This document shows, in pieces, positions 33,748 to 43,141 of a stretch of 64,000 nucleotides of DNA. Within the stretch, counting starts at the first letter, position 1. Each line of letters begins with the position of its first letter. The translations under genes and the position numbers were made by a program. Source of the stretch: Aeoliella sp052161615 (GTDB lineage Bacteria > Planctomycetota > Planctomycetia > Pirellulales > Lacipirellulaceae); assembly GCF_052161615.1 (NCBI RefSeq), contig NZ_CP197417.1:1550001-1614000 (forward strand). Reading direction: 5' to 3'. Under the pieces are notes generated by a model that had not been told where the DNA came from, ran no database searches, and saw nothing but the letters and a program-made list of their open reading frames with translations.

Positions 33748-36700
33748 TTAACGACTCCAGAAGCCTCGGCCCGTTTTCGGGGTTGCGACGGCTCCTTCGG
33801 CGCTCAGGTGTTCCATGAACTCGTTCACGGCCGGCAAGGGTTCGCGGGCCACTTGAGCATTCTCAGCCGGGCCGGTCACTTTGATCAACATCAGATTCGC
33901 GCTCGCTTGGCCAATCATCGACTTTAGGATGGGCAGATCCGAGTTGATCCGGCCCACCGTCGAGTAAAACTTGAGGTCGAGCTGGCGATCGAGCGTGGCG
34001 TCGCCTTCGCCGTACAAGCTCACGGCATCGCCCAGCAGGTTGAGCTCGTTGAAATGAATCTTGGAGCCATCGAGCGTGAACTGGGCATCGACACCGTTGA
34101 ACGCGGTCTTGTCGGGCACGCGGTTGCGGAGCACTTTGAGCATCCGCGCCATCACCGGCAGCTCGTACATCTGAGCGTTGCGAATGGCCATCTTGCCACC
34201 ACCTTCGAGCAGATCGACCGAGCGACCCATACCATTGAGCGTCGCCTGGCCGGAGAGTGTTCCTGTAAGGGCCACCGCTCCACCAAAGTAATCGGTGCCC
34301 ACGCGGGCCAGATCGCACTGATCGATGGCGAGGTCGAGCACGTACTTGGAGGGAGTATCGAGATCCACCGCGGCATCGAGCTGCAACTGACCTCCGTAGA
34401 GGTTCGCGAACACTCGCTCGGGTTCGCCTTGCCCGTAGGAAATCTTGTTGTCGGCCATTCCCTTGATGGCACCGCGTCCCAGGCGACATTGATGCCTATC
34501 CACCCATAGCGGTCCGCGGACACTGGTGAACTGCACACCGTTCCAGAAGACGCTATCTAAATCGAGCTTGCCGGCAGCGAAGCGCAGGCTGCCATCGTGC
34601 AAGCCTGTAAGATGCACCACGCCCGAGACGCTCTTCAGCGGAACTCCCAGTTCGAAGTTGTTCTGTTGGCACACGAGCGAGAGGTTCCACTCGCTATGCA
34701 CTTGCGACGAGCCTTGTGTCTCTTGCGAGAAGCGTACCTGCCCGTTGTGAAGGTTGAACGAACCCTCGGGCTTGAGCGAGTCGATGACCTTCTTCACCGA
34801 ATCGGGCACCGCGTTGCGAAGGTCCCAGTTGGCGACGAGTCGATCGACGTGCAGTCCGTCGAACTGCAACTGCCAACCACCTTGGAGATTGGGCACCCAC
34901 ACGCCATCGGTTTCGAACAACGTTTGGCCATGCTCGGCGCGAAGGTCGGTGAGGGTGACCTTGGGACCGACGACTTCAATCTTGCCGGTAAGGTTATCGA
35001 GGCGATAGGGGAAACAGGCTGGCTCGATACTCACCGTTTGTGGCTGCGGCGTGATTTGCAGGTGAACGCTCGGTTGATGGTCGACGCACAAGTGATGACC
35101 AATGTGGGCGATGAAGTTCACGCGACCACTCTGCGGACGCACCGCGGCCCACACCGATTGATGCACCGGAGGGAGCGCGAGTCGCAGCTTGTCGTCGAGC
35201 GGCACTTGGTCGCCGACGAGCGTGAGCACCAGTTGGTGCCCGACGTCGGTCTTCGTGCAAGTACCGGCCGCGCGGACCACGCGGTTGGTGCCCGACTCGG
35301 TGCTGATGAGGTTGTCGAATCGCCAGTTGCCGTCGCGTTCGGTCGCGGTACCCTCGACGTGTTCGAGCGGGTAACGGAAGTTCTGGAACTCTACCCGGCT
35401 ATCGTGGAATACGAGGTCGGTCTCCGTATGGGGTTTGGAGAACGGATCGAAGCGTTCGAATCGCCAGCGAACGGACACGTGGCCTTTCGCGCCCAGCGAC
35501 TCGACGATGTGGCGGACCTTTTGAGTTTCGGGCTCGATCGCCCGCACGACGTCGTCGGCGATGCGAAGTTTCTCGCCGGTCATTTCGAGCCACCCCACAG
35601 CCGGCAAGGGAGCGCCACCCAAGGTGCGACGCTCGCCTAACCCCGGCAGGCCTGCGAAGCTGCCACGCATGGTGATGGGGGTGCCGTCGGCGAAGGCCGT
35701 CATGTTGTTGATTTCGAACACAGGTCCGCGACCATCCCCTTTGTCCGCGATGACCAGCGTTCCGGTCCCACCAGTGAGGCGGTAGTCGAACTTCTCGCGA
35801 TCGACGAACGATACATCGTGGCAGGTAAGTGTGACAGCGGGCTTCCAGTGCGTGCCATCGAACTGCGTGGCAACGTCGGCAGTCACCAAACCGGCCGGGT
35901 GGAATCGATTCCAAGCCCCCATCGCCGCTGGAGGAAGTAACTCGGCGAGTCCGTCGTCGATCACCAAGTTCTCGGCCCTTGCACGTAGGGCAAGGGGTGC
36001 CGTTGCGTGCCAGCCGTGGCGATTGAGTGCCAGCGATAAAACCGCCTTGCCGTAGTTGGCCTCGGCGCGCTCGACGAACAATCGCTCGCCCGTCGCGTGG
36101 CCATGCGCGGTCAAGTTGGTGAGCGGCCTTGGCACACCAGCGAGGGCGACGCGGCAACCGGTGAGCTTGTAGTCGGCTTGCCACGCGAGTTTGCCGCCGT
36201 AAGGCTGAGCGACCTTCAACGTTGTATCGACATCGCCCCGCACCTCGGCAATGCGATCGAGCTGCGAAGCACGGTGCACAAGCGAAGCCACCAGCGGCGA
36301 CGCTAAGTCGAGCCCTTTGAGTTCGAGCGTCATGTCGTACGCGGGCTCGCCCGTCTGAACGGTGCCGGCGAACTTGAACACATCGGCGAGCTCGCCGCCG
36401 ACGGAGCCTTCGAGTTGGTAAGTGCGCACCGGTGGTGCGAGCGGATCAAGTGCTTCGCGCGATGCGATGCACTCGGCCGCGAGATTCACGTCGCGAAGCG
36501 TCAGCGGTTTGCCATCGGGATCGAGGCTATTGCGAACGGTGAGCAGGGCACCGGTCACTTCAACCGCTGCCGGTCGATCGCCGGTCGAAGGTGGGGGGAA
36601 CAATTGGGCGAAGTTCCACGACCCATCAGGCCGTTGCTCGGCATGGACGCGGGGCGAGCGAATGCACACCCGCTCGATGAGTGGCTTACCCGCGGTGAGG

Positions 36701-37185
36701 GCTTCGATGTCGAACGGACCAAGCAGCTGCATCTCGTCGACTTCGGCCACCGTGACGAGGCGGCCATCTTTGGAACGTTCGCTAAGCGTCAGGTTGCGAA
36801 GCATCACACCACGCCCCGCTTCGAATCGCGCGGAGCCCAGCTTCACATCGAGCTCGGAGTAGTGGCTCGCGAGCACTCCCTCGGCGTAGCGGCGGACCTC
36901 GTCGTCGAGGCGAAGGTAAACGTAACCACCGACCACTAGCGCCGTGATGAGCATCGCAGCGATGCTCCACTTGAAGACGAACCAGCAGGCGTTGATGAGC
37001 CGACAGAAAATGGTGGCGCTTCCTTGCGCAATGGGGGCGGTGCGTCGGGCGTCGGCCCTCCTTGGTCGCGATGTCCAAACGCACGTTGAGCCCGGGATTT
37101 TGCAGGCGGGATAGTAGTTGCTCGCCGCGTCTAGGGTCAAGGGAAATGCCGCTAGCAAGCATGGCACGTCGCATCGTGCTAGCAC
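33748..37185 (-). CDS. Giant AsmA-like membrane-anchored protein
   Basis: This frame is 1145 codons from GTG 37185. The real start is probably later, since residues about 1-55 are Cys/Arg-rich and unlike a leader. A signal anchor lies at about 66-90 (WFVFKWSIAAMLITALVVGGYVYL). The remaining 1050 residues are repetitive beta-strand sequence. The C-terminal 300 residues (LYGGQLQLDAAVD, FGGAVALTGTLSGQATLNGMG, FNELNLLGDAVSLYGEGDA) match the AsmA/DUF3971 C-terminal layout. Such proteins bridge membranes and may carry lipid. It lies 7 bp downstream of tilS on the same strand. The stretch overlaps many shadow frames on the plus strand. Confidence 0.82.
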   Translation of the reverse strand: MLARCDVPCLLAAFPLTLDAASNYYPACKIPGSTCVWTSRPRRADARRTAPIAQGSATIFCRLINACWFVFKWSIAAMLITALVVGGYVYLRLDDEVRRYAEGVLASHYSELDVKLGSARFEAGRGVMLRNLTLSERSKDGRLVTVAEVDEMQLLGPFDIEALTAGKPLIERVCIRSPRVHAEQRPDGSWNFAQLFPPPSTGDRPAAVEVTGALLTVRNSLDPDGKPLTLRDVNLAAECIASREALDPLAPPVRTYQLEGSVGGELADVFKFAGTVQTGEPAYDMTLELKGLDLASPLVASLVHRASQLDRIAEVRGDVDTTLKVAQPYGGKLAWQADYKLTGCRVALAGVPRPLTNLTAHGHATGERLFVERAEANYGKAVLSLALNRHGWHATAPLALRARAENLVIDDGLAELLPPAAMGAWNRFHPAGLVTADVATQFDGTHWKPAVTLTCHDVSFVDREKFDYRLTGGTGTLVIADKGDGRGPVFEINNMTAFADGTPITMRGSFAGLPGLGERRTLGGAPLPAVGWLEMTGEKLRIADDVVRAIEPETQKVRHIVESLGAKGHVSVRWRFERFDPFSKPHTETDLVFHDSRVEFQNFRYPLEHVEGTATERDGNWRFDNLISTESGTNRVVRAAGTCTKTDVGHQLVLTLVGDQVPLDDKLRLALPPVHQSVWAAVRPQSGRVNFIAHIGHHLCVDHQPSVHLQITPQPQTVSIEPACFPYRLDNLTGKIEVVGPKVTLTDLRAEHGQTLFETDGVWVPNLQGGWQLQFDGLHVDRLVANWDLRNAVPDSVKKVIDSLKPEGSFNLHNGQVRFSQETQGSSQVHSEWNLSLVCQQNNFELGVPLKSVSGVVHLTGLHDGSLRFAAGKLDLDSVFWNGVQFTSVRGPLWVDRHQCRLGRGAIKGMADNKISYGQGEPERVFANLYGGQLQLDAAVDLDTPSKYVLDLAIDQCDLARVGTDYFGGAVALTGTLSGQATLNGMGRSVDLLEGGGKMAIRNAQMYELPVMARMLKVLRNRVPDKTAFNGVDAQFTLDGSKIHFNELNLLGDAVSLYGEGDATLDRQLDLKFYSTVGRINSDLPILKSMIGQASANLMLIKVTGPAENAQVAREPLPAVNEFMEHLSAEGAVATPKTGRGFWSR

Positions 37186-37186
37186 G
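37175..37186. promoter_or_regulatory. Second copy of palindrome CGTGCTAGCACG
   Basis: This is identical to the palindrome at 1102-1113 and shares the flanking bases TCGTGCTAGCACGTA. It overlaps the candidate GTG start of the AsmA-like gene and sits 7 bp from the tilS stop codon. Function is unknown. Confidence 0.3.
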
Positions 37187-37192
37187 TAGCCC

Positions 37193-38188
37193 TTACCGCA
37201 CGGGTCCCGTTAGAGTGACATCGACGCCCTGACGACCGACCATGATGCCGCCGGGCAATTGAAACGTGCTAGCATTGGGGTCCGCGACCGCGCTCGCAAT
37301 GCGTTGCCACTCCCCCATCCCCATCGCCTGCTCGGCCCAACCCGCGGAGCGCCAAAGCGTCCGCGCCACTTGTTGAACCAAGATCGTCGGCTGGTTCGCA
37401 AGCTTGCTAGCATCCAGATGAATCGCGAGCGTCGAGCCCGCACGCTCCACGCGAGCCGCCCGCTCTGCTAGCTCGCCGGCAATGGCATCAATTGCCTCGC
37501 GCCACTGAGCCGCTTGGCCGGCAAGTCGTAGGAGCGACTCGGCCGGGTCCTGTGGAAGGTGACTACGGAGCATCGGCAGCACTTCCCGGCGAACCCAGTT
37601 GCGGGTGAAGCGCGATTGGTCATTCGTCGTATCGTGCCGATGCGCTTGCCCAAGCTGCCCAAGGTATTCTTCGACCTCAGCCCGTGTAACTTCCAGCAGC
37701 GGGCGGACGAGTGTCACCGCGGGGCCGAGCGGCCGCGCGAACGGCATTCCCGCCAGCCCCTCAATGCCCGACCCTCGCAGGATGCGAAGCAACACGGTCT
37801 CGGCCTGGTCGTCCGCGGTGTGGGCCGTCGCCACGTAGCGGGCACCCAATTGCTCGGCCGTTGCTTGCAGGAACTCGTAACGGGCGCGACGGGCCTGGTC
37901 TTCGCTCGCCAGGCTCGCGGCATGCTCGGCACGACCGACGTTTACTTCGAGGCCCAATTTTTCGCCCAGCCGAGCCACCCACGCGGCGTCCTCGTCCGAC
38001 GCCTGGCCGCGAGTGCGATGGTTAAAATGGGCGACCAACAGCCGACCGTCGCCGGGCGTTCGCTGCGCGACCTCCGCCAAGCTCCGCAGCAGGGCCACGC
38101 TGTCCGCCCCGCCGGACACGGCCACCAGCACGTGGCACGAGCGCCACGCTTCGGGGGGCCATGCAGCTTGGAGTTGGTCGGCGAGCAT
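37193..38188 (-). CDS. tilS: tRNA(Ile)-lysidine synthase
   Basis: This 331-residue protein modifies the wobble C of tRNA-Ile(CAU) to lysidine. The ATP-binding P-loop is VAVSGGADSVALLRSL (about 22-36). HFNHRTRGQASDEDAAWV (about 55-72) and TAHTADDQAETVLLRILRGSG (about 122-142) are family signatures. The C-terminal domain is short compared with E. coli TilS (432 residues), as in many non-proteobacteria. ATG 38188 is the start. It is followed by the AsmA-like gene after 7 bp. Confidence 0.95.
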   Translation of the reverse strand: MLADQLQAAWPPEAWRSCHVLVAVSGGADSVALLRSLAEVAQRTPGDGRLLVAHFNHRTRGQASDEDAAWVARLGEKLGLEVNVGRAEHAASLASEDQARRARYEFLQATAEQLGARYVATAHTADDQAETVLLRILRGSGIEGLAGMPFARPLGPAVTLVRPLLEVTRAEVEEYLGQLGQAHRHDTTNDQSRFTRNWVRREVLPMLRSHLPQDPAESLLRLAGQAAQWREAIDAIAGELAERAARVERAGSTLAIHLDASKLANQPTILVQQVARTLWRSAGWAEQAMGMGEWQRIASAVADPNASTFQLPGGIMVGRQGVDVTLTGPVR

Positions 38189-39023
38189 GAGAAGCTGGGG
38201 CGGTGGTAGGGGTCAAACTGGCGGGAAACTGCCGAAGGCCCCTTTCCTGGTGTCCCCGGCCCTCCTTTCCCGTGTTGCGGTCAGGCAAGTATCTGGTAGC
38301 ATACAAGTTACAGCAATCGAGCCGGGCGGTGGCGACCGATCGTGGCTTGTCACTTCTCCCGTCCGCTTGCTGCAAAGGCGAATACGGATTTCCGTTGCGC
38401 TCCTGGCGAGGTTTTCACCTCGTACGGCGAGGCAATCGCTGGATAGGTACTTCGGTTGATGACTCTAAGCACAATTGTAAACAGTATTGCGACACGTTCG
38501 CAGTGTGCCTTGCTGCTGGCGATGCTGGTGTGGAGCTGGTTAATGGCTCGCTCCTGCCGCCCGCATCGCAGCCTCACACTGCGACCGACAAACGCGTGGC
38601 AGTCGCCCTTGGCGTCTAGCCCCCAGCAACCAGCGCGAGTGATCGTGCTGCGTGCGAAGGGGTGGCTCGACGATGGGGGCGATCTGCCAGATGTTTTCGC
38701 GAGGTGGGTGTTCCGCTGGCTTTGGGGCCTGCGGGCGGCATTTCGCGGTGGCCGATTCCTCGATGGTTCGCCTTGGCGACCCCTGGCCGTGGCCTACGCC
38801 ACGCCCCGGTGCCGGGTACCCAGCGACGGTCGTCCGCGGGCTTAGACTCTTTCAACTGGTTGGCAAAGGGTCGCCCACTTGCGGCCCGTTTCCACCTATC
38901 TAGCGACCCCTGCTGGTCCAGAGCGTGATGGCCGTCAACCGTCCATACGCGCTCGTCGGGCGACTTCTACGGTCGCGCGGCGGCGACGATTTCATATAGC
39001 CGTTGTGCATGAAAGGTGAACCC
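38189..39023. other. 835-bp stretch without a supported gene upstream of rny
   Basis: Several overlapping open frames exist here. The longest plausible one is on the plus strand at 38459-38845 (about 128 residues, with a hydrophobic segment at its start and a Trp/Arg-rich end). Its codon choice and low-quality composition are unlike the neighbours, so it is not called. This is the space between tilS (leftward) and rny (rightward) and should contain both promoters. It could also host a small RNA or a degraded gene. Confidence 0.4.
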
Positions 39024-40604
39024 ATGGAAGACAGCATCCTGGTAATCGGGGCAATTAGCGAAACAGTCGCCGCCATAATGGGTGTGGTGATGTTGATGCT
39101 GGGTGTTGGTGCGGTGAAGGGTATGGATTACCTCCGTCGCCATGACGCCGAGAAGCTCGCTCGCATGAAAGAGGAAAACGCCAAGGAGAAGGCCGAAGCC
39201 ATTTTGAAAGAAGCTCGCATCGAAGCCAAGGAAATGGCCTTGGTCGAAAAGGCGAAGATCGAAGAGCAACTGTCGGAAGTTCGCAAGGAACTGCACGAGC
39301 GCGAGCGGACGCTCGATAAGGCCGAAGATGGCATTCAGCAGCGAAGCGACCAGCTTCTGAAGCAAGAAAAAATGGTGGAGAGCAACCAGCGCAAGCTGGC
39401 CGAGAAGCTCGAAGACGTCACCCGCCGCCAGTCGGAGCTCGACAACCTGCTCGACGTACAGCGGCAGACCTTGCATCAACTCAGCGGTCTCAAGAAAGAA
39501 GAAGCGAAGGACCTGTTGCTCAAGAAGCTCGACACCGAGCTCGCCCACGAGCAGGGGGTGTTGATTAAGAAACGCGAGCAGGCCATCGCCGAGGCGATCG
39601 AGCCGAAGGCTCGTGAAATGCTGATTACCACGCTGCAGCGTTTCGCCGCTGCCCACACGGCCGACGCCACCACCAGCACCGTCGACATCCCCAACGACGA
39701 CATGAAGGGCCGCATCATCGGCCGCGAAGGGCGTAATATTCGGGCGTTCGAGAAGATCACCGGCGTCGACGTGATCATCGACGACACGCCGGGCGTTGTG
39801 ATCGTCAGCGCGTTCGATCCCGTGCGGCGCGAGGTCGCACGGTTGTCGCTGTCGAAGCTGATCGCCGATGGGCGGATTCATCCTAGCCGCATCGAAGAAC
39901 TGGTCGCCGAGACCGAGCAGGAAATTGAGAAGCTGATCATCAAGTACGGCGAAGAAGCGGCGCAGGAAGCCGACGTGCATGGCCTGCATCCCAAGATCAT
40001 TCACCTGCTGGGCCGGCTTCGCTACCGTACCAGTTACAGCCAGAACGTGCTCAGGCACTCGATCGAAGTGGCGTTTGTCACAGGTATGTTGGCCGAGGAG
40101 ATGGGGCTCGATGGCGATCTAGCTCGCCGAGCTGGTTTGCTGCACGACATTGGAAAAGCAGCCGATCACGACACCGAAGGTGGGCACCCGAAGATTGGTG
40201 CCGACCTTCTGAAGCGTTACGGCGAGAACGACGTCGTGGTCCACGCCGCGCTCGGTCACCACGACGACATCCGCCCCGACATGCCCTACACGGTGCTCTG
40301 CGCCACAGCCGACGCGTGCAGCGCCTCGCGTCCAGGTGCACGCCGCGAGACGCTCGATCGTTACATCAAGCGGATGCAGGAACTCGAAAGCATTGCGACG
40401 AGTTTCGAAGGTGTGAGCCAAGCGTTTGCGATTCAGGCGGGCCGCGAGGTCCGGGTGATCGCAAACACGGGCCACACCACCGACGAGTCGGCCGCCAAGA
40501 TCTGCCGCGACATCGCCAACGCCTTCGAGCAGCAACTCACCTATCCGGGTGAAATCAAGGTGACGATGATCCGTGAGACCCGATTCATGGAGACGGCGAA
40601 GTAG
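39024..40604 (+). CDS. rny: Ribonuclease Y
   Basis: This 526-residue membrane-anchored endoribonuclease starts mRNA decay. ATG 39024 follows GAAAGGTGA. An N-terminal membrane helix (ISETVAAIMGVVMLMLGVGAV) and a long coiled coil (about 40-205) come first. A KH domain with GRIIGREGRNIRAFE (about 230-245) follows, then an HD domain with LLHDIGKAADH (about 372-382). The C-terminus is normal. The longer frame from 39003 adds only MCMKGEP. It is followed by ymdB after 70 bp, a conserved pairing. Confidence 0.97.
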   Translation: MEDSILVIGAISETVAAIMGVVMLMLGVGAVKGMDYLRRHDAEKLARMKEENAKEKAEAILKEARIEAKEMALVEKAKIEEQLSEVRKELHERERTLDKAEDGIQQRSDQLLKQEKMVESNQRKLAEKLEDVTRRQSELDNLLDVQRQTLHQLSGLKKEEAKDLLLKKLDTELAHEQGVLIKKREQAIAEAIEPKAREMLITTLQRFAAAHTADATTSTVDIPNDDMKGRIIGREGRNIRAFEKITGVDVIIDDTPGVVIVSAFDPVRREVARLSLSKLIADGRIHPSRIEELVAETEQEIEKLIIKYGEEAAQEADVHGLHPKIIHLLGRLRYRTSYSQNVLRHSIEVAFVTGMLAEEMGLDGDLARRAGLLHDIGKAADHDTEGGHPKIGADLLKRYGENDVVVHAALGHHDDIRPDMPYTVLCATADACSASRPGARRETLDRYIKRMQELESIATSFEGVSQAFAIQAGREVRVIANTGHTTDESAAKICRDIANAFEQQLTYPGEIKVTMIRETRFMETAK

Positions 40605-40674
40605 CGGCTGGGCAGTAGGCGGGGGCGGTACTTTGTAGGCAGTTGTTCACACACCTTGAAATCCGAAGCCTCCC

Positions 40675-41478
40675 ATGCGACTCCTGTTCATTGGCGACAT
40701 CGTAGGTAAGCCGGGGCGAGATATCGTCTGCCAAGTGGTCCGCCCGCTCATCGAAGCCGAGTCGCTCGACCTGGTCATCGCGAACGCCGAGAACGCCGCG
40801 GGTGGTTCGGGGCTCACCCCGGCCATCTATCGCGAACTCGTGGCGGCAGGAGTCGATGGCATTACGTTGGGCGATCACGTGTACCGCCGGCGCGAGATCT
40901 ATAGCGTGCTGGAGTCGCAGCGGAACATCGTCCGTCCGGGTAACTTGCCTGACGAAGCCGTTGGTCCACGCTGGGCGATGGTGGAAACGCGCGCGGGTGT
41001 CACCGTAGCGTTTGCGTGTTTCCTTGGCCGGCTGTTCATGAACCCGATCGACAGCCCCTGGCGGGCGGCCGACGCGGTGATCGCACAAATGCCATCGGAC
41101 GTGAAGGTTCGCTTCGTCGACTTCCACGCCGAGGCCACCAGCGAGATGCAGCAGATGGGCCGGTACCTCGATGGCCGCGTATCGGCGGTGCTGGGCACGC
41201 ACACCCACGTCCCGACGGCTGACGAGTGCATCTTCCCCGGCGGCACGGCATTTCAGTGCGATGTCGGCATGACCGGCCCGCACGACAGCATCATCGGCCG
41301 CCGCGTCGACCGCGTGCTCGAAAGCACCCTGACTGCCCACCCGGTGCCGTTCGATGTCGCAACGGGCGACGTCCGGCTCAACGGCACCATCGTCGACATC
41401 GACGAAGAAACCGGCCTCGCCACGGGCATCCAGCGCCTGATGGTGGACGAACGCCGTGCGAAAGAACTCGCGGGGTAA
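40675..41478 (+). CDS. ymdB: YmdB-like metallophosphoesterase (TIGR00282 family)
   Basis: This 267-residue protein reads MRLLFIGDIVGKPGRDIV. Its metal-binding motifs are NAENAAGG (about 40), GDHVYRR (replacing the more usual GNHxWD), FHAEATSEM (about 148) and GTHTHVPTAD (about 176-185), then DVGMTGP. The family hydrolyses 2',3'-cyclic nucleotides and influences biofilm and RNA decay in Bacillus. Conserved linkage with rny supports the assignment. The 284-bp repeat element begins 8 bp after the stop. Confidence 0.93.
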   Translation: MRLLFIGDIVGKPGRDIVCQVVRPLIEAESLDLVIANAENAAGGSGLTPAIYRELVAAGVDGITLGDHVYRRREIYSVLESQRNIVRPGNLPDEAVGPRWAMVETRAGVTVAFACFLGRLFMNPIDSPWRAADAVIAQMPSDVKVRFVDFHAEATSEMQQMGRYLDGRVSAVLGTHTHVPTADECIFPGGTAFQCDVGMTGPHDSIIGRRVDRVLESTLTAHPVPFDVATGDVRLNGTIVDIDEETGLATGIQRLMVDERRAKELAG

Positions 41479-41486
41479 ATCGAGAG

Positions 41487-41770
41487 GTAGCCGGATTCGC
41501 CAGAATTCGGGCCCCCAGAGAGCGCTGCAAATCGAACAGAAGAGAACGAACGAAAAGATTTAGCTCGCGAAGGAGCGCGGATGTTCGCGAATGGGGAAGT
41601 AAGATAACAGGAGGTAACGGAGAGAACGGAGGAAGAAGAGCAAGGTAGAATTGGGTGACTCCCTTTCCTCTTAGTTTCCTTCGTTCCCTTCTGTTCTCAA
41701 ATCGATCGTCTCCGTTTGCTCCTGTTAAATTACCTACGTTGGCAGTCCGAATTCTGGCGAATCCGGCTAC
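41487..41770. repeat. 284-bp foldback (MITE-like) element
   Basis: Perfect 24-bp terminal inverted repeats lie at 41487-41510 and 41747-41770 (core CCGGATTCGCCAGAATTCGG). The interior is largely an imperfect inverted repeat. A purine-rich left half carries AACAGGAGGTAACGGAGAGA and a pyrimidine-rich right half carries its near complement. No open frame is supported. The termini are the same as those of the short element at 19182-19246. It separates ymdB from the DUF2752 gene. Confidence 0.82.
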
Positions 41771-41778
41771 ATCACCCA

Positions 41779-42240
41779 ATGTCTCCTTCGTTCGAAACCA
41801 ACGCGAAGCTCTCCCCTCGCCAGCGGCTTGCGCTGGTGCTGGTCGCCGTGGTGATCGTACTCCTGCTGATTACCGCTGCTCGCCTTGAGCCCGACGCTAG
41901 TGGCTATGGCACGCACAAGCAGCTTGGGCTTTCCGACTGTTTTGTTCTCAGGCAGTGGGGCGAGCGGTGTCCTTCGTGCGGCATGACCACGGCGTGGTCG
42001 CGGCTGCTCCGTGGCGATCTCCGCGGCGCGGTGGCAGCGAACGCGGGTGGGGTACTACTCGCCGTGGGTGCCATCGCCGCGGTCCCGTGGCTGCTAGCAA
42101 GTGCCGCGCGGGGCGAATGGTGCTATTTACGCCCCTCGGCCAGTGTGGTACTACCGGCCGTCGCCGTTCTTGCGCTGGTGGTGTTACTGGACTGGATGCG
42201 GCACACGGGACTCACGCTGCTGTTGGATCACACCACGTAG
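41779..42240 (+). CDS. DUF2752 membrane protein
   Basis: This 153-residue protein runs from ATG 41779. A first helix (LALVLVAVVIVLLLITAA) is followed by the family signature CPSCGMTTAW (about 67-76) and two further hydrophobic helices (VLLAVGAIAAVPWLLA and VLPAVAVLALVVLLDWM). DUF2752 proteins are widespread small membrane proteins with an unknown role, often near type IV pilus or secretion genes. The frame runs back to 41716 across the repeat element, so the longer start is rejected. Confidence 0.87.
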   Translation: MSPSFETNAKLSPRQRLALVLVAVVIVLLLITAARLEPDASGYGTHKQLGLSDCFVLRQWGERCPSCGMTTAWSRLLRGDLRGAVAANAGGVLLAVGAIAAVPWLLASAARGEWCYLRPSASVVLPAVAVLALVVLLDWMRHTGLTLLLDHTT

Positions 42241-42322
42241 CGTCCGCTTATCAGCAAAGTTCCACCGGAGCCGAACGGAATCGAGCTTCGCGGAACACGA
42301 ATCTAAACGACTTAGGAAGACG

Positions 42323-42991
42323 ATGGAACGTTCTCCCAACGCGAACCGCCTGTACCGACTGGCCGGCAGTTTTGTCGTGCTCGCCTCGCTCACCTGGAGC
42401 ACTGGCTGTCATCAAATGCTGGCGACCGGCATCTACGTGCTGGAAGGTGGCAACGTCGAGCCGGCCCAGTGCAAAGAGTTCGAAGGCAAACGCGTGGTGG
42501 TGGTTTGCCGCCCGCCGTCGACGAGCGAGTACAGCCACGCCGGTGCGGCGCGAGTGCTGACGCGTAACGTGACCACGCTGCTTCGCGAGAACGTGAAGAA
42601 GGTCGAGATGGTCGAAGCCCGCGAGGTCGACAAGTGGCTCGACGAAAGCGATTGGGACGACATCCAGGAGCTAGGCCGCGCGGTGAAAGCCGACCGCCTG
42701 CTGGTGATCGACATGGAGCACTTCGATTTGTACAAGGGCAAGACCCTGTATCAAGGTGCCGCGACCATCAATCTGACGGTGTACGACGTGAACGAACGCG
42801 ACAAAGTGTTGTGGGAAAAGGATCTCGGCGAGATGCTCTTCCCAGCCAACAGCGCCATTCCTGTGCAGGACAAGCCGGCTCAGCAATTCGAGCGCGAGTA
42901 CATCGCTATCTTGGCTCGCCAAATCGCCGTGTACTTCTACAAGCACGACCCGAACGCGAACTTCGCACTGGATGCTTTGGCGAATCGGTAG
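42323..42991 (+). CDS. Putative lipoprotein, planctomycete hypothetical
   Basis: This 222-residue protein runs from ATG 42323 (AGGAAGA precedes it). A signal segment (LAGSFVVLASLTWSTGC) ends in a possible lipobox Cys near residue 29. A mixed alpha/beta domain follows (GKRVVVVCRPPS, VTTLLRENV, DRLLVIDMEHFDLYKGKTLYQGAA), reminiscent of GNA1162/TolB-like outer-membrane-associated folds. The function is not recognised. It is followed by a palindromic repeat pair. Confidence 0.7.
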   Translation: MERSPNANRLYRLAGSFVVLASLTWSTGCHQMLATGIYVLEGGNVEPAQCKEFEGKRVVVVCRPPSTSEYSHAGAARVLTRNVTTLLRENVKKVEMVEAREVDKWLDESDWDDIQELGRAVKADRLLVIDMEHFDLYKGKTLYQGAATINLTVYDVNERDKVLWEKDLGEMLFPANSAIPVQDKPAQQFEREYIAILARQIAVYFYKHDPNANFALDALANR

Positions 42992-43007
42992 GAGTTGGGG
43001 CCTACTT

Positions 43008-43030
43008 GTTCCCACGCTCTGCGTGGGAAC
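43008..43030. repeat. Palindromic repeat, TTCCCACGCTCTGCGTGGGAA type
   Basis: GTTCCCACGC then GCGTGGGAAC around a short TCT centre, a perfect hairpin. A diverged inverted partner lies at 43104-43126. This palindrome type is scattered through many bacterial genomes as a REP-like sequence. Confidence 0.75.
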
Positions 43031-43103
43031 ACAATGCCTCGCCGGTCCCCGGCGCAATTGAATCTTCACTAGTTGGCATGACCGCAGAGCGGTCGTCCAG
43101 TGT

Positions 43104-43126
43104 GTTCCTACGCAGAGCGTAGGAAC
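43104..43126. repeat. Palindromic repeat, partner copy
   Basis: GTTCCTACGC then GCGTAGGAAC around AGA, the same palindrome with compensatory changes preserving the stem (CCACGC becomes CCTACGC). With 43008-43030 it forms a convergent pair between the lipoprotein gene and the vWA gene end. Confidence 0.75.
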
Positions 43127-43141
43127 GAGAATTGGCGCCAC

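Noticed and set aside
38459..38845. Open frame of about 128 codons before rny
   Set aside because: No domain, unusual composition, overlaps several equally long frames; noted only as uncertain.
38967..40058. 363-codon open frame on the minus strand over rny
   Set aside because: Shadow of the coiled-coil region of RNase Y; composition is an artefact of the complementary codons.
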